A stretch of 64,000 nucleotides of DNA from Pseudarthrobacter oxydans (GCF_030812335.1 NZ_JAUSSN010000005.1:280898-344897), one strand, 5' to 3'. Shown: positions 17,090-25,489, numbered from the stretch's first letter. Numbers and translations are program-made. Notes: generated by a model not told the origin, from the sequence alone.

Positions 17090-17899
17090 TCAGACGCCCT
17101 CCGGCCGGGCATCAGCACCGGCCTGCGCGGTTTCCGCAATGACCTTGAACATGGCTCCAGTGGGGTCAGTCAGCGTGGCCAGCCGCCCGAACGGGCTGTC
17201 CTCCGGCCCGTCGATCACCCGGGCGCCCATGGACACGGCCTTCTCGACGGTGGCGTCCGCGTCCGCAACCGCGAAGTAGACCTGCCAGTTGGAAGGGACC
17301 TCGGCAGGGAGGTAGCGGGCGGCGTCCATGATCCCGGCCTTGGCGGCATCTCCGGCGCCCAGGGTGGTGTACCGGAAATCAGGGGTGTCACTCATGACGT
17401 CGGTGTCCCAGCCGAACACGTCCTGGTAGAACTTCACCGCGGTGCCGTAGTCCTTGGTGTGGAGTTCATGCCAGGCAGGCGTGCCCGGTTCGGCCGCGAC
17501 TCCGTAGCCCTTCATCTCACCGGGCTGCCACACGCCGATGGATGCCCCGGTGGCATCCGCGATCAACGCCATGCGCCCCTGGTCAGGAACGTCCATGGGC
17601 TCCACATAGACCTGTCCGCCGTGCCGGGCCGCGGCTTGCGTGGTGGCTGCCGCGTCATCCGAGCGCAGGTACGTGCTCCACACGTCCGGCATGCCCGCCA
17701 TGGCGTCATCCTTTTGCATCATGCCGGCAACCGGCTTGCCGTCCCTCGCCGCCATGATGTACCCGCCGTATTTCTCCTGGTCTCCCGTCTCGAAGGTCCA
17801 GCCAAACAGCTCCCCGTAGAAGGCCTTGGCTTTTCCGGTGTCGGAGGTCATCAGATCGATCCAGCATGGCGCACCGTTGGTGTGGTCCGGTGTAGGCAT
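17090..17899 (-). CDS. VOC (glyoxalase/bleomycin-resistance) superfamily protein, two domains
   Basis: A 269-residue cytosolic protein made of two vicinal-oxygen-chelate modules. The first begins CWIDLMTSDTGKAKAFYGELFGW and the second begins AWHELHTKDYGTAVKFYQDVFGW near residue 140. Each shows the betaalphabetabetabeta pattern with the FYxxxFGW hallmark. Two-domain proteins of this type are annotated as glyoxalase-like or hydroxylase-like; the reaction is not known. The ATG at 17899 has a strong Shine-Dalgarno (GAAGGAG) about 7 nt upstream. It is monocistronic: the repeat-bracketed nuclease gene is divergent upstream and its own terminator follows. Confidence 0.88.
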   Translation of the reverse strand: MPTPDHTNGAPCWIDLMTSDTGKAKAFYGELFGWTFETGDQEKYGGYIMAARDGKPVAGMMQKDDAMAGMPDVWSTYLRSDDAAATTQAAARHGGQVYVEPMDVPDQGRMALIADATGASIGVWQPGEMKGYGVAAEPGTPAWHELHTKDYGTAVKFYQDVFGWDTDVMSDTPDFRYTTLGAGDAAKAGIMDAARYLPAEVPSNWQVYFAVADADATVEKAVSMGARVIDGPEDSPFGRLATLTDPTGAMFKVIAETAQAGADARPEGV

Positions 17900-18034
17900 G
17901 GTGGGCTCCTTCTCTGCTCTGCGGCCCGGGGTCGTGCGGCGGGCCGACGGATTCGTGCGGGTGGTGAAGACACAGAGAGACTATTCCCGGGCACCGACGG
18001 TTTCAATGGTTCCGCGGCTCCCGGCGCTGGCCCC

Positions 18035-18148
18035 CGGCCGTGAGGTGTCCGTCGGTGCCCCGTGGGCAGATCAGGGCGCATTCGCTGCCCGCATCCGCCC
18101 TGATCTGCCCACGCCTGGCGACGGGCACCCGTCCGCGCTGCGCATCCG
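18035..18148. repeat. Left copy of the repeat that brackets the DUF559-like gene
   Basis: It contains a perfect 17-bp inverted repeat (18062-18078 with 18096-18112) around a 17-bp spacer. It continues with CCCGTCCGCGCTGCGCATCCG. The same order of elements, with the same spacer length, recurs at 19276-19362 in direct orientation on the other side of the gene at 18295-19242. The rest of the 17900-18294 gap holds the promoters of the divergent genes and no open frame I trust. Confidence 0.85.
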
Positions 18149-18294
18149 GCTGCCAACACATGCCAGCACCTACCTGCACCCGCAGCCACCTCCGGCGCGC
18201 CGATGCCATCCGACCGGTTCCACGCCCCCAGCCCCCGCGCCGGGGCTGTGGATAACCCGACGCGGCCCGCGCCGCGTTGTGGCCTAATGGGCCC

Positions 18295-19242
18295 ATGGCA
18301 ACAGCAAAACCGCTGCCGGAGGAACTAGCGGCACGGTCCTTCACTATCAGTGAGGGCAGGCTGAGCGGCATTTCCCCGTGGCGGGCCAAGGCGAAGGACA
18401 TCCATGTGCCGAGCCGCGGCATCCGTGTGCCGGTCGGACCGCAGCAGTCGTTGCTGGAAAGGGTGCGGCCATACACGGAACTGGGGACGCCCGACACTGT
18501 CAGCTACTACTCCGCGGCCGCCGTCCACGCCTTCAAGCTCCCGGGCAGCCTGGCGGAAGGGCGTTCCACGACAAGGTCAGGCCTGCTGGACCTGACCAGG
18601 GCGGGGTCCGCCGCTCCCCGCCGGAAGGGCGTTGTCGGTCACCGCGCCATGCTGGAGCCCGCCGATATTGTCATCGTGCAGGGCGTCCCGGTCACCTCAA
18701 TTTTCCGGACACTGCTGGACCTCGCCGGGACGGGCGCGCTGACGCTCGAGGACCTCGTTGTCATCGCGGACGACCTCGTTTGCGAGCATGTGCGCTACCT
18801 GCACCCGCGGACCGCGCGCATGACGTTGGAGGAGCTTCAGCGCTATGCCGGGAGCCGCCGCCCGGTGGCGGGTCTTCGCCTGCTGAGGAAGTCGCTCGGG
18901 CTGGTCCGCGTAGGCGTCGACTCGCCCCCGGAGACCAGGCTCCGCCTGCTCTTTGGGCGCTCCGGGCTCCCGGCGTTTGAGCCGAACTACGTGCTGCTGG
19001 ATGAACAGGGCACTCCGCTGTGGATCGACCTGGCCTGCCCTGAATTCCGACTCGCGGTGGAGTACGACGGCGGCCATCACCTTACGCCTGAGCAGCAGCT
19101 CGCCGATGCGTTGCGTAACGAACGCACCGTCGGCGCGGGCTGGCGGCAGCTGGTAATCAACAAACTCGACGTCCGGAGTGGTGACGACTGGGTGCTGACG
19201 CGGGTGCGGCGGGCCCTCCGGGGTCAGGGATGGTCCGGATAG
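18295..19242 (+). CDS. Vsr/DUF559-like endonuclease-domain protein (AbiEi-like N-terminus)
   Basis: A 315-residue protein. The N-terminal two-thirds resemble the AbiEi/type IV antitoxin-like proteins common in actinobacteria (YYSAAAVHAFKLP, then VTSIFRTLLDLA). The C-terminal 100 residues look like a very-short-patch-repair/DUF559 PD-(D/E)xK nuclease. An early Glu (SPPETRLR) is followed by WIDLACPEFRLAVEYDGGHH, then a basic DALRNERTVGAGW helix. No partner toxin (AbiEii) or methyltransferase is adjacent; it is solitary. The ATG at 18295 is preferred over a TTG six codons upstream. Both flanks carry direct copies of one repeat, and the right one is amplified to three units. DNA cleavage is predicted from motif only; a regulatory role is possible. 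Confidence 0.78.
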   Translation: MATAKPLPEELAARSFTISEGRLSGISPWRAKAKDIHVPSRGIRVPVGPQQSLLERVRPYTELGTPDTVSYYSAAAVHAFKLPGSLAEGRSTTRSGLLDLTRAGSAAPRRKGVVGHRAMLEPADIVIVQGVPVTSIFRTLLDLAGTGALTLEDLVVIADDLVCEHVRYLHPRTARMTLEELQRYAGSRRPVAGLRLLRKSLGLVRVGVDSPPETRLRLLFGRSGLPAFEPNYVLLDEQGTPLWIDLACPEFRLAVEYDGGHHLTPEQQLADALRNERTVGAGWRQLVINKLDVRSGDDWVLTRVRRALRGQGWSG

Positions 19243-19275
19243 TCACGCCCAGCGGATGATCACCCATCGCACCGC

Positions 19276-19456
19276 GGGGGCAGATCGGGGCGCATCCGCG
19301 CTGCGCATCCGCCCTGATCTGCCCACTGCCCGGCTACGTGCCCCCGTCCGCGCTGCGCATCCGCCCTGATCTGCCCACTGCCCGGCTACGTGCCCCCGTC
19401 CGCGCTGCGCATCCGCCCTGATCTGCCCACGGCCCGGCTACGTGCCCCCGTCGGCG
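19276..19456. repeat. Right copy of the repeat, followed by 52-bp tandem repeats
   Basis: It opens with a 15-bp inverted repeat (19278-19292 with 19310-19324, one G-T pair) around a 17-bp spacer, as in the left copy. A 52-bp unit then repeats: CGCCCTGATCTGCCC occurs at 19310, 19362 and 19414, and GGCTACGTGCCCCCGTC recurs between them. Two full periods are almost identical, with a third partial. Nothing codes here. Confidence 0.9.
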
Positions 19457-19500
19457 CCCCACAGGCGTCCGCTCTGTACCGCCCGCCGGCCCGGCACGCA

Positions 19501-19544
19501 AAAATGCCCCCGGTTCCGCCGTAACAGCGGAACCAGGGGCATTA
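19501..19544 (-). terminator. Rho-independent terminator of tRNA-Ser(TGA)
   Basis: A 17-position stem (19504-19512/19513-19520 with 19528-19544, one C-A mismatch) has loop CGTAACA. It ends in TTTTT on the minus strand (19505-19501), shortly after the tRNA. Confidence 0.85.
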
Positions 19545-19549
19545 TTCGC

Positions 19550-19636
19550 GGAAGGTAAGAGATTCGAACTCTTGGTACGGGGTTACCGCACACTGGTTTT
19601 CAAGACCAGCTCCATCGGCCGCTCGGACAACCTTCC
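19550..19636 (-). tRNA. tRNA-Ser (anticodon TGA)
   Basis: An 87-nt class II tRNA on the minus strand. The acceptor is GGAAGGT/ACCTTCC (19636-19630 with 19557-19551) with discriminator G. The anticodon stem-loop CTGGTCTTGAAAACCAG carries TGA, which reads UCA. It has a long variable arm and T-arm GAGTTCGAATCTC. CCA is not encoded. Confidence 0.97.
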
Positions 19637-19805
19637 CTAACGAGTAGTGTTTCATAGGCAGTCGGCAGCAACAAAAAATGCGGTTGCGCTCGCGGACACG
19701 GATATCTCCCGCGCCTACTCTGGGAGAATGCTCTTCGGGTGTGGGGTGCCAGGTGCGTCCCTGCATGGAGTTGCAGCAAGTTTATTTACGAATCGGGAGT
19801 TGTCC

Positions 19806-20789
19806 ATGAAGGCCGTCTACATTTCAGAGCCGGGCGGACCCGAGGCCCTGGTGGTCCGGGAGGTCCCGTCCCCCGTGCCCGGCACCGGCGAGGTGCTGAT
19901 CGACGTCGTCGCCGCGGGGCTCAACCGCGCCGACGTCCAGCAGCGCAAGGGACACTACCCGCCCCCGCCCGGGGCCTCGGACATTCCCGGACTGGAAGTC
20001 TCGGGCCGGATCGCCGGCTTCGGACCCGGCGTGACCAAGCCGTTCTCCGTGGGGGATAAGGTCGTCGCCCTGCTGGCCGGCGGCGGCTACGCCAAGCAGG
20101 TGGCCGTTCCGGCCGGCCAGGTCCTGCGGGTCCCCGACGGCATCGACCTTGTCACCGCCGCATCGTTGCCGGAAGTGGCCGCGACGGTCTATTCCAACCT
20201 GATCATGACGGCGCAGCTGCAGCCGGGCGAGACTGTCCTCATCCACGGGGCAACCGGCGGCATCGGCACGATGGCCATCCAGCTCGCGAAGGCCTTCGGC
20301 GCCGTCGTCGCCACCACGGCAGGAACGGCGGAGAAGGTCGGCACCGCCAAGGCCTTCCTTGGTGCCGACATTGCCATCAACTACGCCGAGGAGGACTTTC
20401 CGGAGAGCCTGCGTGCGCAGAACGGGGGCAAGGGCGCCGACGTCATCCTCGACGTCGTCGGGGCCAAGTACCTCACGCGGAACGTGGACGCGCTGGCGGA
20501 CTACGGCCGGCTGGTGGTGATCGGGCTGCAGGGCGGGGCCAAGGGTGAACTGGACCTGGGCAAGCTGCTGAGCAAGCGCGCCGCGATCATCGCCACGGCG
20601 CTGCGCCCGCGGCCGGTGGAGGAGAAGGCCGTGATCATGGACGCGGTCCGCGACGCGGTCTGGCCGCTGCTGACCGACGGTAGGATCCGGCCGCTGGTGG
20701 CAAAGACCTTTCCGCTGGAGCAGGTTGTTGCCGCGCACCGGTACTTCGACTCCGGTGACCATGTGGGAAAGATCCTGCTGGTCCTCTAG
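19806..20789 (+). CDS. NAD(P)H quinone oxidoreductase, PIG3/zeta-crystallin type
   Basis: A zinc-independent medium-chain reductase of 327 residues that reduces quinones with NADPH. The N-terminal catalytic domain starts MKAVYISEPGGPEALVVREV and has GLNRADVQQRKGHYPPPPGAS, characteristic of the PIG3 branch. The NADPH fold is marked by HGATGGIGTMAIQLAKAFGA near residue 145-165. The ATG at 19806 is where family homology begins. It is followed after 129 bases by a PadR-family regulator on the same strand. The PadR operator lies in that gap rather than before this gene, so common control is not shown. Confidence 0.9.
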   Translation: MKAVYISEPGGPEALVVREVPSPVPGTGEVLIDVVAAGLNRADVQQRKGHYPPPPGASDIPGLEVSGRIAGFGPGVTKPFSVGDKVVALLAGGGYAKQVAVPAGQVLRVPDGIDLVTAASLPEVAATVYSNLIMTAQLQPGETVLIHGATGGIGTMAIQLAKAFGAVVATTAGTAEKVGTAKAFLGADIAINYAEEDFPESLRAQNGGKGADVILDVVGAKYLTRNVDALADYGRLVVIGLQGGAKGELDLGKLLSKRAAIIATALRPRPVEEKAVIMDAVRDAVWPLLTDGRIRPLVAKTFPLEQVVAAHRYFDSGDHVGKILLVL

Positions 20790-20863
20790 GAGATATTCCG
20801 GTTATGGCATATCCCGAATTGCTTCGACGTTGCGAATCACTGTAGTGTAATTCCATACGCGGT

Positions 20864-20889
20864 ATACACGCGTCTTGGGGCGCGTGTAT
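20864..20889. promoter_or_regulatory. Probable PadR operator (autoregulatory)
   Basis: A perfect inverted repeat ATACACGCG-N8-CGCGTGTAT lies 29 bases before the padR start codon. PadR-family repressors bind dyads of this form (ATGT/ACAT-like arms with an 8-bp centre). A weak promoter, TTCGAC with TGTAAT 17 bases on, lies just upstream, so bound protein would block its own transcription (inference). Confidence 0.6.
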
Positions 20890-20918
20890 GCTTCGTCCCG
20901 CTACCCTCCGGGAGCAAC

Positions 20919-21449
20919 ATGTCCATCCGTCACAGCCTCCTGGCCCTCCTGCAGGACCGGCCACGCTACGGCTACCAGCTGCGGATCGAATTCGAGGACC
21001 GCACCGGATCCACCTGGCCCCTCAACATCGGGCAGGTCTACACCACCCTCGACCGCCTGGAGCGCGACGGCCTTGTCCGCAAGGAAGGCGCCGACGGCGA
21101 GGGCCACGTCGTCTACACCATCACCCCCGAGGGACGCGCCGAAGTCCGCGCCTGGTTCACCTCGCCGGTTCCGCGGACCAGCCCTCCCCGGAACGAACTG
21201 GCCATCAAGCTCGCCCTCGGGCTGACGCTGCCCGGCGTCGACGTCGGCGCCGCCATCCATGCCCAGCGTGCCGTGTCCATCCGGGCCCTGCAGGACTACA
21301 CCAAGGCCCGCCGCGATATGGCATCCCAGCACCGGTCCACGGACACCGCCCTGGTGCTGGATTCGCTGATCTTCCAGACCGAGGCCGAGGTGCGGTGGCT
21401 TGACCTCTGCGAGGCCAGGCTCATGCAGCTGGCCGGCCCGTCCTCCTGA
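20919..21449 (+). CDS. PadR-family transcriptional regulator
   Basis: A 176-residue DNA-binding repressor. The N-terminal winged helix-turn-helix is clear (MSIRHSLLALLQDRPRYGYQ, then GQVYTTLDRLERDGLVRKEG, then YTITPEGRAEV at the wing). The C-terminal half is the PadR dimerisation helix pair (LEARLMQLA-like end), in the subfamily with the Vir_act_alpha_C-type domain. GGGAG sits about 8 nt before the ATG. The inverted repeat at 20864-20889 is the probable operator. The effector is unknown; family members respond to phenolics or drugs. The neighbours are a quinone reductase (upstream) and cstA (downstream). Confidence 0.88.
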   Translation: MSIRHSLLALLQDRPRYGYQLRIEFEDRTGSTWPLNIGQVYTTLDRLERDGLVRKEGADGEGHVVYTITPEGRAEVRAWFTSPVPRTSPPRNELAIKLALGLTLPGVDVGAAIHAQRAVSIRALQDYTKARRDMASQHRSTDTALVLDSLIFQTEAEVRWLDLCEARLMQLAGPSS

Positions 21450-21647
21450 GGTCCGCCCGTCCCAGATACCTGCGGGTAACACCCGGCGGTAACAGCCCCG
21501 CCGTTCGGCGCGTTGGCCCGACCGTTCGCCGCGTCCTGGGGGCCGTCTAGCGCAAAGCCGTATCCATGGATCGCCGGGGTTGGTAGGGTGCCTTGGGGCA
21601 CATCTGTCGAGTGGATTTGCCCGGTTTGGGTTTCTCAAGGAGGAGAC

Positions 21648-23948
21648 ATGGGCACAATGCCAGATGGCACGTCAAAAAACTTACTGGTCGATGACGGCAT
21701 AACGCCGGATCCGGCCTTGCCGCCCACAGCCGTGGACGAGTCCGTGCGCGAGGCCGAAGAGCGCAAATGGACGCCGACCAAGATTGCCATCTGGGCGGCA
21801 ATCTCCCTGCTGGGCGCCGTGGCATGGTTCATGCTCGCGATTGTCCGCGGTGAAACGGTCAACGCCATCTGGTTCGTGTTCGCGGCAGTGTGTACGTACC
21901 TGATCGGCTACCGCTTCTACTCCAAGGTGATCGAGCGCTTCCTGCTCAAGCCCAACGACCGCCGGGCCACCCCCGCGGAGTACAAGGCCGACGGCAAGGA
22001 CTATGTCCGTACGGACCGCAACGTCCTGTTCGGCCACCACTTCGCCGCGATCGCCGGCGCCGGGCCCCTCGTAGGCCCGATCCTCGCTGCCCAGATGGGC
22101 TACCTCCCCGGCACCATCTGGATCATCATCGGTGTCGTGTTCGCCGGAGCAGTCCAGGACTACGTCGTGATGTTCTTCTCCATGCGCCGCGGCGGACGCT
22201 CCCTGGGCCAGATGGCCCGCGAGGAACTCGGCGTCATCGGCGGCACCGCCGCGCTGATCGCCACCCTGCTGATCATGGTGATCATCGTCGCCATCCTGGC
22301 CCTCGTCGTCGTCAACGCCCTGGCCGAGAGCCCGTGGGGTGTCTTCTCCGTCGGCATGACCATCCCGATCGCCCTCTTCATGGGCGTCTACCTGCGCTTC
22401 ATCCGCCCCGGCAGGATCATGGAAGTGTCGCTGATCGGCTTCGTGCTGCTCATGGCCGCCATCATCGGCGGCGGCGTCGTCGCCGCCACCGAATGGGGCG
22501 ACGCCCTCTTCACGCTGGACAAGGTCACCATCGCCTGGGCCATCATCATCTACGGCTTCATCGCCGCCATCCTGCCGGTCTGGCTCCTCCTGGCGCCGCG
22601 TGACTACCTCTCCACCTTCATGAAGATCGGCGTCATCGTGATGCTGGCCTTGGCCGTCATCGTGGTCCGCCCGGAAATCACCGTCCCGGCCTTCAGCGAA
22701 TACGCCAGCCGCGACAACGGTCCCGTCTTCCCGGGCTCCCTGTTCCCGTTCCTCTTCGTCACCATCGCCTGCGGCGCGCTCTCGGGATTCCACGCCCTGA
22801 TCGCCTCCGGCACCACACCGAAGCTGATCGAAAAGGAACGCCAGACCCGCTACATCGGGTACGGCGGCATGCTGATGGAGTCCTTCGTGGCCGTCATGGC
22901 CCTCGTCGCGGCGATCTCCATTGACCGCGGGCTCTACTTCGCAATGAACTCCCCGGCAGCCCTCACCGGCGGCACCGTGGAAACCGCGGCCGCCTGGGTC
23001 AACAGCCTCGGACTGTCCGGCGTCAACATCAGCCCGAACATGCTCGCCGAGACGGCTGCCAACGTCGGTGAGGACAGCATCGTCTCCCGCACCGGCGGAG
23101 CCCCGACACTGGCCGTGGGCCTTGCCCACATCATGCAGCAGTTCATCGGCGGCACCGCCATGATGAGCTTCTGGTACCACTTCGCCATTATGTTCGAGGC
23201 GCTGTTCATCCTCACCGCGGTCGACGCCGGCACGCGCGTTGCCCGCTTCATGCTCCAGGACTCGATCGGCAACTTCGTGCCGAAGTTCAAGGAGCACTCC
23301 TGGCGTCCCGGCGCCTGGCTCTGCACCCTAGTCATGGTCGGTGCCTGGGGCGCCGTGCTGCTGATGGGCGTCACGGACCCGCTGGGCGGCATCAATACGC
23401 TGTTCCCGCTGTTCGGCATCGCCAACCAGCTGCTGGCTGCTATTGCACTGTCCGTCTGCCTGGCCATCGCGGCGAAGAAGGGTTCCTTCAAGTACCTCTG
23501 GATCGTGGCGATCCCGATGGCCTTCGCAGCCGTCGTGACCATCACAGCCAGCTACCTGAAGATCTTCTCCTCCACTCCGGCAGTCGGCTACTTCGCCAAC
23601 AACGCCGCCTTCTCCAAGGCACTCGAGGAGGGCAAAACCTCCTTCGGCACGGCCAAGACCGTCCCGGCGATGGAAGCCGTGATCCGCAACACCGCGATCC
23701 AGGGCTGGCTCTCGGTCATCTTCGTGGTGCTCAGCATCATTGTCATTACGGCGGCCCTGGTTGCCACGTCCAAGGCATTCCGCAATGCCAAGGCCGGCCT
23801 GGCCACCACTAGCAACGAGGATCCGGCGCTGCCGTCGCGTGTCTTCGCCCCGGCCGGCCCGGTTCCCACGGAATCCGAGCGGGCGCTCGTGGCCCAGTGG
23901 AACCAGCTGCCGGCGGACAAACGGACCGAGAAGTCCGCCCACCACTGA
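21648..23948 (+). CDS. cstA: Carbon starvation protein CstA (pyruvate/peptide transporter)
   Basis: An integral-membrane protein of 766 residues with about 16-18 hydrophobic segments. CstA proteins import pyruvate and were first described as peptide transporters induced by carbon starvation. Family landmarks are FGHHFAAIAGAGPLVGPILAAQMGYLP in the second segment, AGAVQDYVVMFFSMRRGGRSLGQ, and SGFHALIASGTTPK. The ATG at 21648 is fixed by a near-perfect Shine-Dalgarno (AAGGAGGAG, 5 nt before). The small YbdD-like gene follows after 13 bases, as in other bacteria. No CRP-type operator was recognised in the 198-base upstream gap. Confidence 0.95.
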   Translation: MGTMPDGTSKNLLVDDGITPDPALPPTAVDESVREAEERKWTPTKIAIWAAISLLGAVAWFMLAIVRGETVNAIWFVFAAVCTYLIGYRFYSKVIERFLLKPNDRRATPAEYKADGKDYVRTDRNVLFGHHFAAIAGAGPLVGPILAAQMGYLPGTIWIIIGVVFAGAVQDYVVMFFSMRRGGRSLGQMAREELGVIGGTAALIATLLIMVIIVAILALVVVNALAESPWGVFSVGMTIPIALFMGVYLRFIRPGRIMEVSLIGFVLLMAAIIGGGVVAATEWGDALFTLDKVTIAWAIIIYGFIAAILPVWLLLAPRDYLSTFMKIGVIVMLALAVIVVRPEITVPAFSEYASRDNGPVFPGSLFPFLFVTIACGALSGFHALIASGTTPKLIEKERQTRYIGYGGMLMESFVAVMALVAAISIDRGLYFAMNSPAALTGGTVETAAAWVNSLGLSGVNISPNMLAETAANVGEDSIVSRTGGAPTLAVGLAHIMQQFIGGTAMMSFWYHFAIMFEALFILTAVDAGTRVARFMLQDSIGNFVPKFKEHSWRPGAWLCTLVMVGAWGAVLLMGVTDPLGGINTLFPLFGIANQLLAAIALSVCLAIAAKKGSFKYLWIVAIPMAFAAVVTITASYLKIFSSTPAVGYFANNAAFSKALEEGKTSFGTAKTVPAMEAVIRNTAIQGWLSVIFVVLSIIVITAALVATSKAFRNAKAGLATTSNEDPALPSRVFAPAGPVPTESERALVAQWNQLPADKRTEKSAHH

Positions 23949-23961
23949 TGCGGAGGAACAG

Positions 23962-24153
23962 ATGAACGCTTTAGTTGCAGGTTTCCGGGGATTCGCCCGG
24001 TACCTGGGCGGTGTCATGGGTGCGGATGCGTACACGAAGTATCTGGCGCACCATGCCGAGGCCGGCCACGGCACCCAGCCGATGACCGAGCGGGAGTTCT
24101 GGCGTGACCAGACGGACCGTCAGGACACCAATCCGCAGGGCCGGTGCTGCTGA
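23962..24153 (+). CDS. YbdD/YjiX family small protein (DUF466)
   Basis: A 63-residue soluble protein. It carries the family core VMGADAYTKYLAHH followed by PMTEREFWRDQTDRQ and a C-terminal GRCC. YbdD/YjiX-type proteins are nearly always encoded right after cstA/btsT and are needed for, or modulate, pyruvate uptake. The ATG at 23962 has GGAGGAA 6 nt upstream. It is the last gene of the cstA unit, before a hairpin at 24188. Confidence 0.9.
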   Translation: MNALVAGFRGFARYLGGVMGADAYTKYLAHHAEAGHGTQPMTEREFWRDQTDRQDTNPQGRCC

Positions 24154-24187
24154 CCGGTTTCGGCTGAGCGGCGTCGCCGCTGTCTGA

Positions 24188-24223
24188 GGGCGCCGCCGGG
24201 CACATTAGTGCCCGGCGGCGCCC
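24188..24223 (+). terminator. Hairpin after the cstA unit
   Basis: A perfect 16-bp stem (24188-24203 with 24208-24223, loop ATTA), all G+C except the last pairs. It is followed by a T-rich but broken tract (TCAACCGTTTGTTG). A likely terminator. Confidence 0.7.
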
Positions 24224-24324
24224 TCAACCGTTTGTTGCGCCGTTTGTTGCGCTGTTCATTGGGTCTGCGTCGGAGCCCGGCGGCTGCCCCGCCCCGCGGC
24301 CCGGGCTCGTGAGAGTATGAAGCC

Positions 24325-25026
24325 ATGAGCGATCCGCACGACACTCAGCCCGGCGGCGGGACCCCCCTTGAGGGCGCCACCCTGGACCCCCGGCCGGACA
24401 GCGACGACGGAAAAGGGGCCCGGGATCAGCCGCTGGAGCCCGGACAGCCCGGGGGACTGCGGGGCCAGGGACAATCCGTCCAGGCCGGGGCGCCCGCGGG
24501 GGGACGTCCCAAGACCAGCCAGCTTCAGGACCTCGTTGACGAACCCGCGAAGGTAATGCGGATCGGCACCATGATGAAGCAACTGCTGGACGAAGTGAGG
24601 TCCGCCCCGCTCGACGACGCGGCGCGGGTCCGGCTGGCAGAAATCCATGAACGCTCCATCAAGGAACTGGAAGACGGCCTGGCGCCGGAACTGGTCGAGG
24701 AGCTGGAGCGCATCACCCTTCCCTTCCCCGCGGACGGAACCCCCTCGGATGCGGAACTGCGGATTGCCCAGGCCCAGCTGGTCGGCTGGCTGGAGGGCCT
24801 CTTCCACGGCATCCAGACCGCCCTCGCGGCCCAGCACGCGGCCCGGGACCACGCCGTAGCGCAGGCACAGCTCCGGCAGTTGCCGCCCGGAACTGTGATT
24901 GCGCCCGGAGTCGTTATCGGCGAGAACGGGGAACCCCAACGCGCCGCGGCACCCAGGCCCGGCGCGGATCACCCGCAGCCTGTCGTCCCCGTGGACCCGG
25001 ACCACGGTCCCGGCCAGTACCTTTAA
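24325..25026 (+). CDS. bpa: Bacterial proteasome activator (Bpa, DUF2587)
   Basis: A 233-residue protein, the ATP-independent ring activator that opens the 20S proteasome gate. The first 60 residues are a disordered Gly/Pro/Asp-rich segment. The helical core runs from about 65 to 190 (LQDLVDEPAKVMRIGTMMKQ, LAEIHERSIKELEDGLAPEL, QAQLVGWLEGLFHGIQTALA). The protein ends in GQYL, the gate-opening C-terminal motif of this family. A GAGTAT box 6 nt before the ATG suggests a leaderless start. A gene of unknown function follows after 7 bases. The proteasome genes themselves are not in this window. Confidence 0.93.
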   Translation: MSDPHDTQPGGGTPLEGATLDPRPDSDDGKGARDQPLEPGQPGGLRGQGQSVQAGAPAGGRPKTSQLQDLVDEPAKVMRIGTMMKQLLDEVRSAPLDDAARVRLAEIHERSIKELEDGLAPELVEELERITLPFPADGTPSDAELRIAQAQLVGWLEGLFHGIQTALAAQHAARDHAVAQAQLRQLPPGTVIAPGVVIGENGEPQRAAAPRPGADHPQPVVPVDPDHGPGQYL

Positions 25027-25033
25027 GGCACCC

Positions 25034-25489
25034 TTGGGATTCTTCAGCGCCGCTCGGCAGGGGCGGAAAGACGACGTCGAACTCGGTAAGGGCCTCTGGC
25101 GCCGCGCCCATGACCGGTTCACCCGCGGCCTCGACCGCTACCACCAGGTTCTCGCCGGGGTGGAGGACGATGCCCTCTATGACGAACTCCTGGAGATCGC
25201 CAACGAACTCACGGCGCTCTCCGGGCGGGTCCGGCAAATCTGCGTGGAGGCCCAGCGGCGTTCACCCAGCGAAGGACTCGACATTCCCGGGAGCCTGGCC
25301 GGAGTCCACCGCGCCCTGTCCACTGCCGGCAACTCCCTGGCGACCACGGCCGAGGCAGCCGCGATGCTCCGGCTCGCCGTCGGCCCCGTCCCCGCCGGTG
25401 CGGTGTCGGTGCGGCGCCGCGCCGAATCGGTGCTGGAACAGGTCAACGACGCCGAACGCCAGCTCGCGGAGGCGGCCGCCACCGACTGA
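25034..25489 (+). CDS. Conserved helical protein of unknown function, linked to bpa
   Basis: A frame of 151 codons opening with TTG 7 bases after the bpa stop (LGFFSAARQGRKDDVELGKG). AAGG, made partly by the bpa stop region, lies 5 nt before. No ATG or GTG fits better, so the start is uncertain. The product is mostly alpha-helical, Ala/Arg/Glu-rich and lacks membrane segments or a signal peptide. It has a heptad-like stretch near the end (RRRAESVLEQVNDAERQLAEAA). I do not recognise a family. Tight linkage to bpa suggests coupled translation and possibly a related role. Confidence 0.7.
   Translation: MGFFSAARQGRKDDVELGKGLWRRAHDRFTRGLDRYHQVLAGVEDDALYDELLEIANELTALSGRVRQICVEAQRRSPSEGLDIPGSLAGVHRALSTAGNSLATTAEAAAMLRLAVGPVPAGAVSVRRRAESVLEQVNDAERQLAEAAATD

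Noticed and set aside
18295..19242. Complete AbiE type IV toxin-antitoxin system
   Set aside because: Only an AbiEi-like N-terminus is present and no AbiEii nucleotidyltransferase gene is adjacent; the C-terminus is nuclease-like instead.
19321..19456. Possible CRISPR array
   Set aside because: The 52-bp period repeats the whole unit including the would-be spacer; there are no unique spacers and no cas genes.
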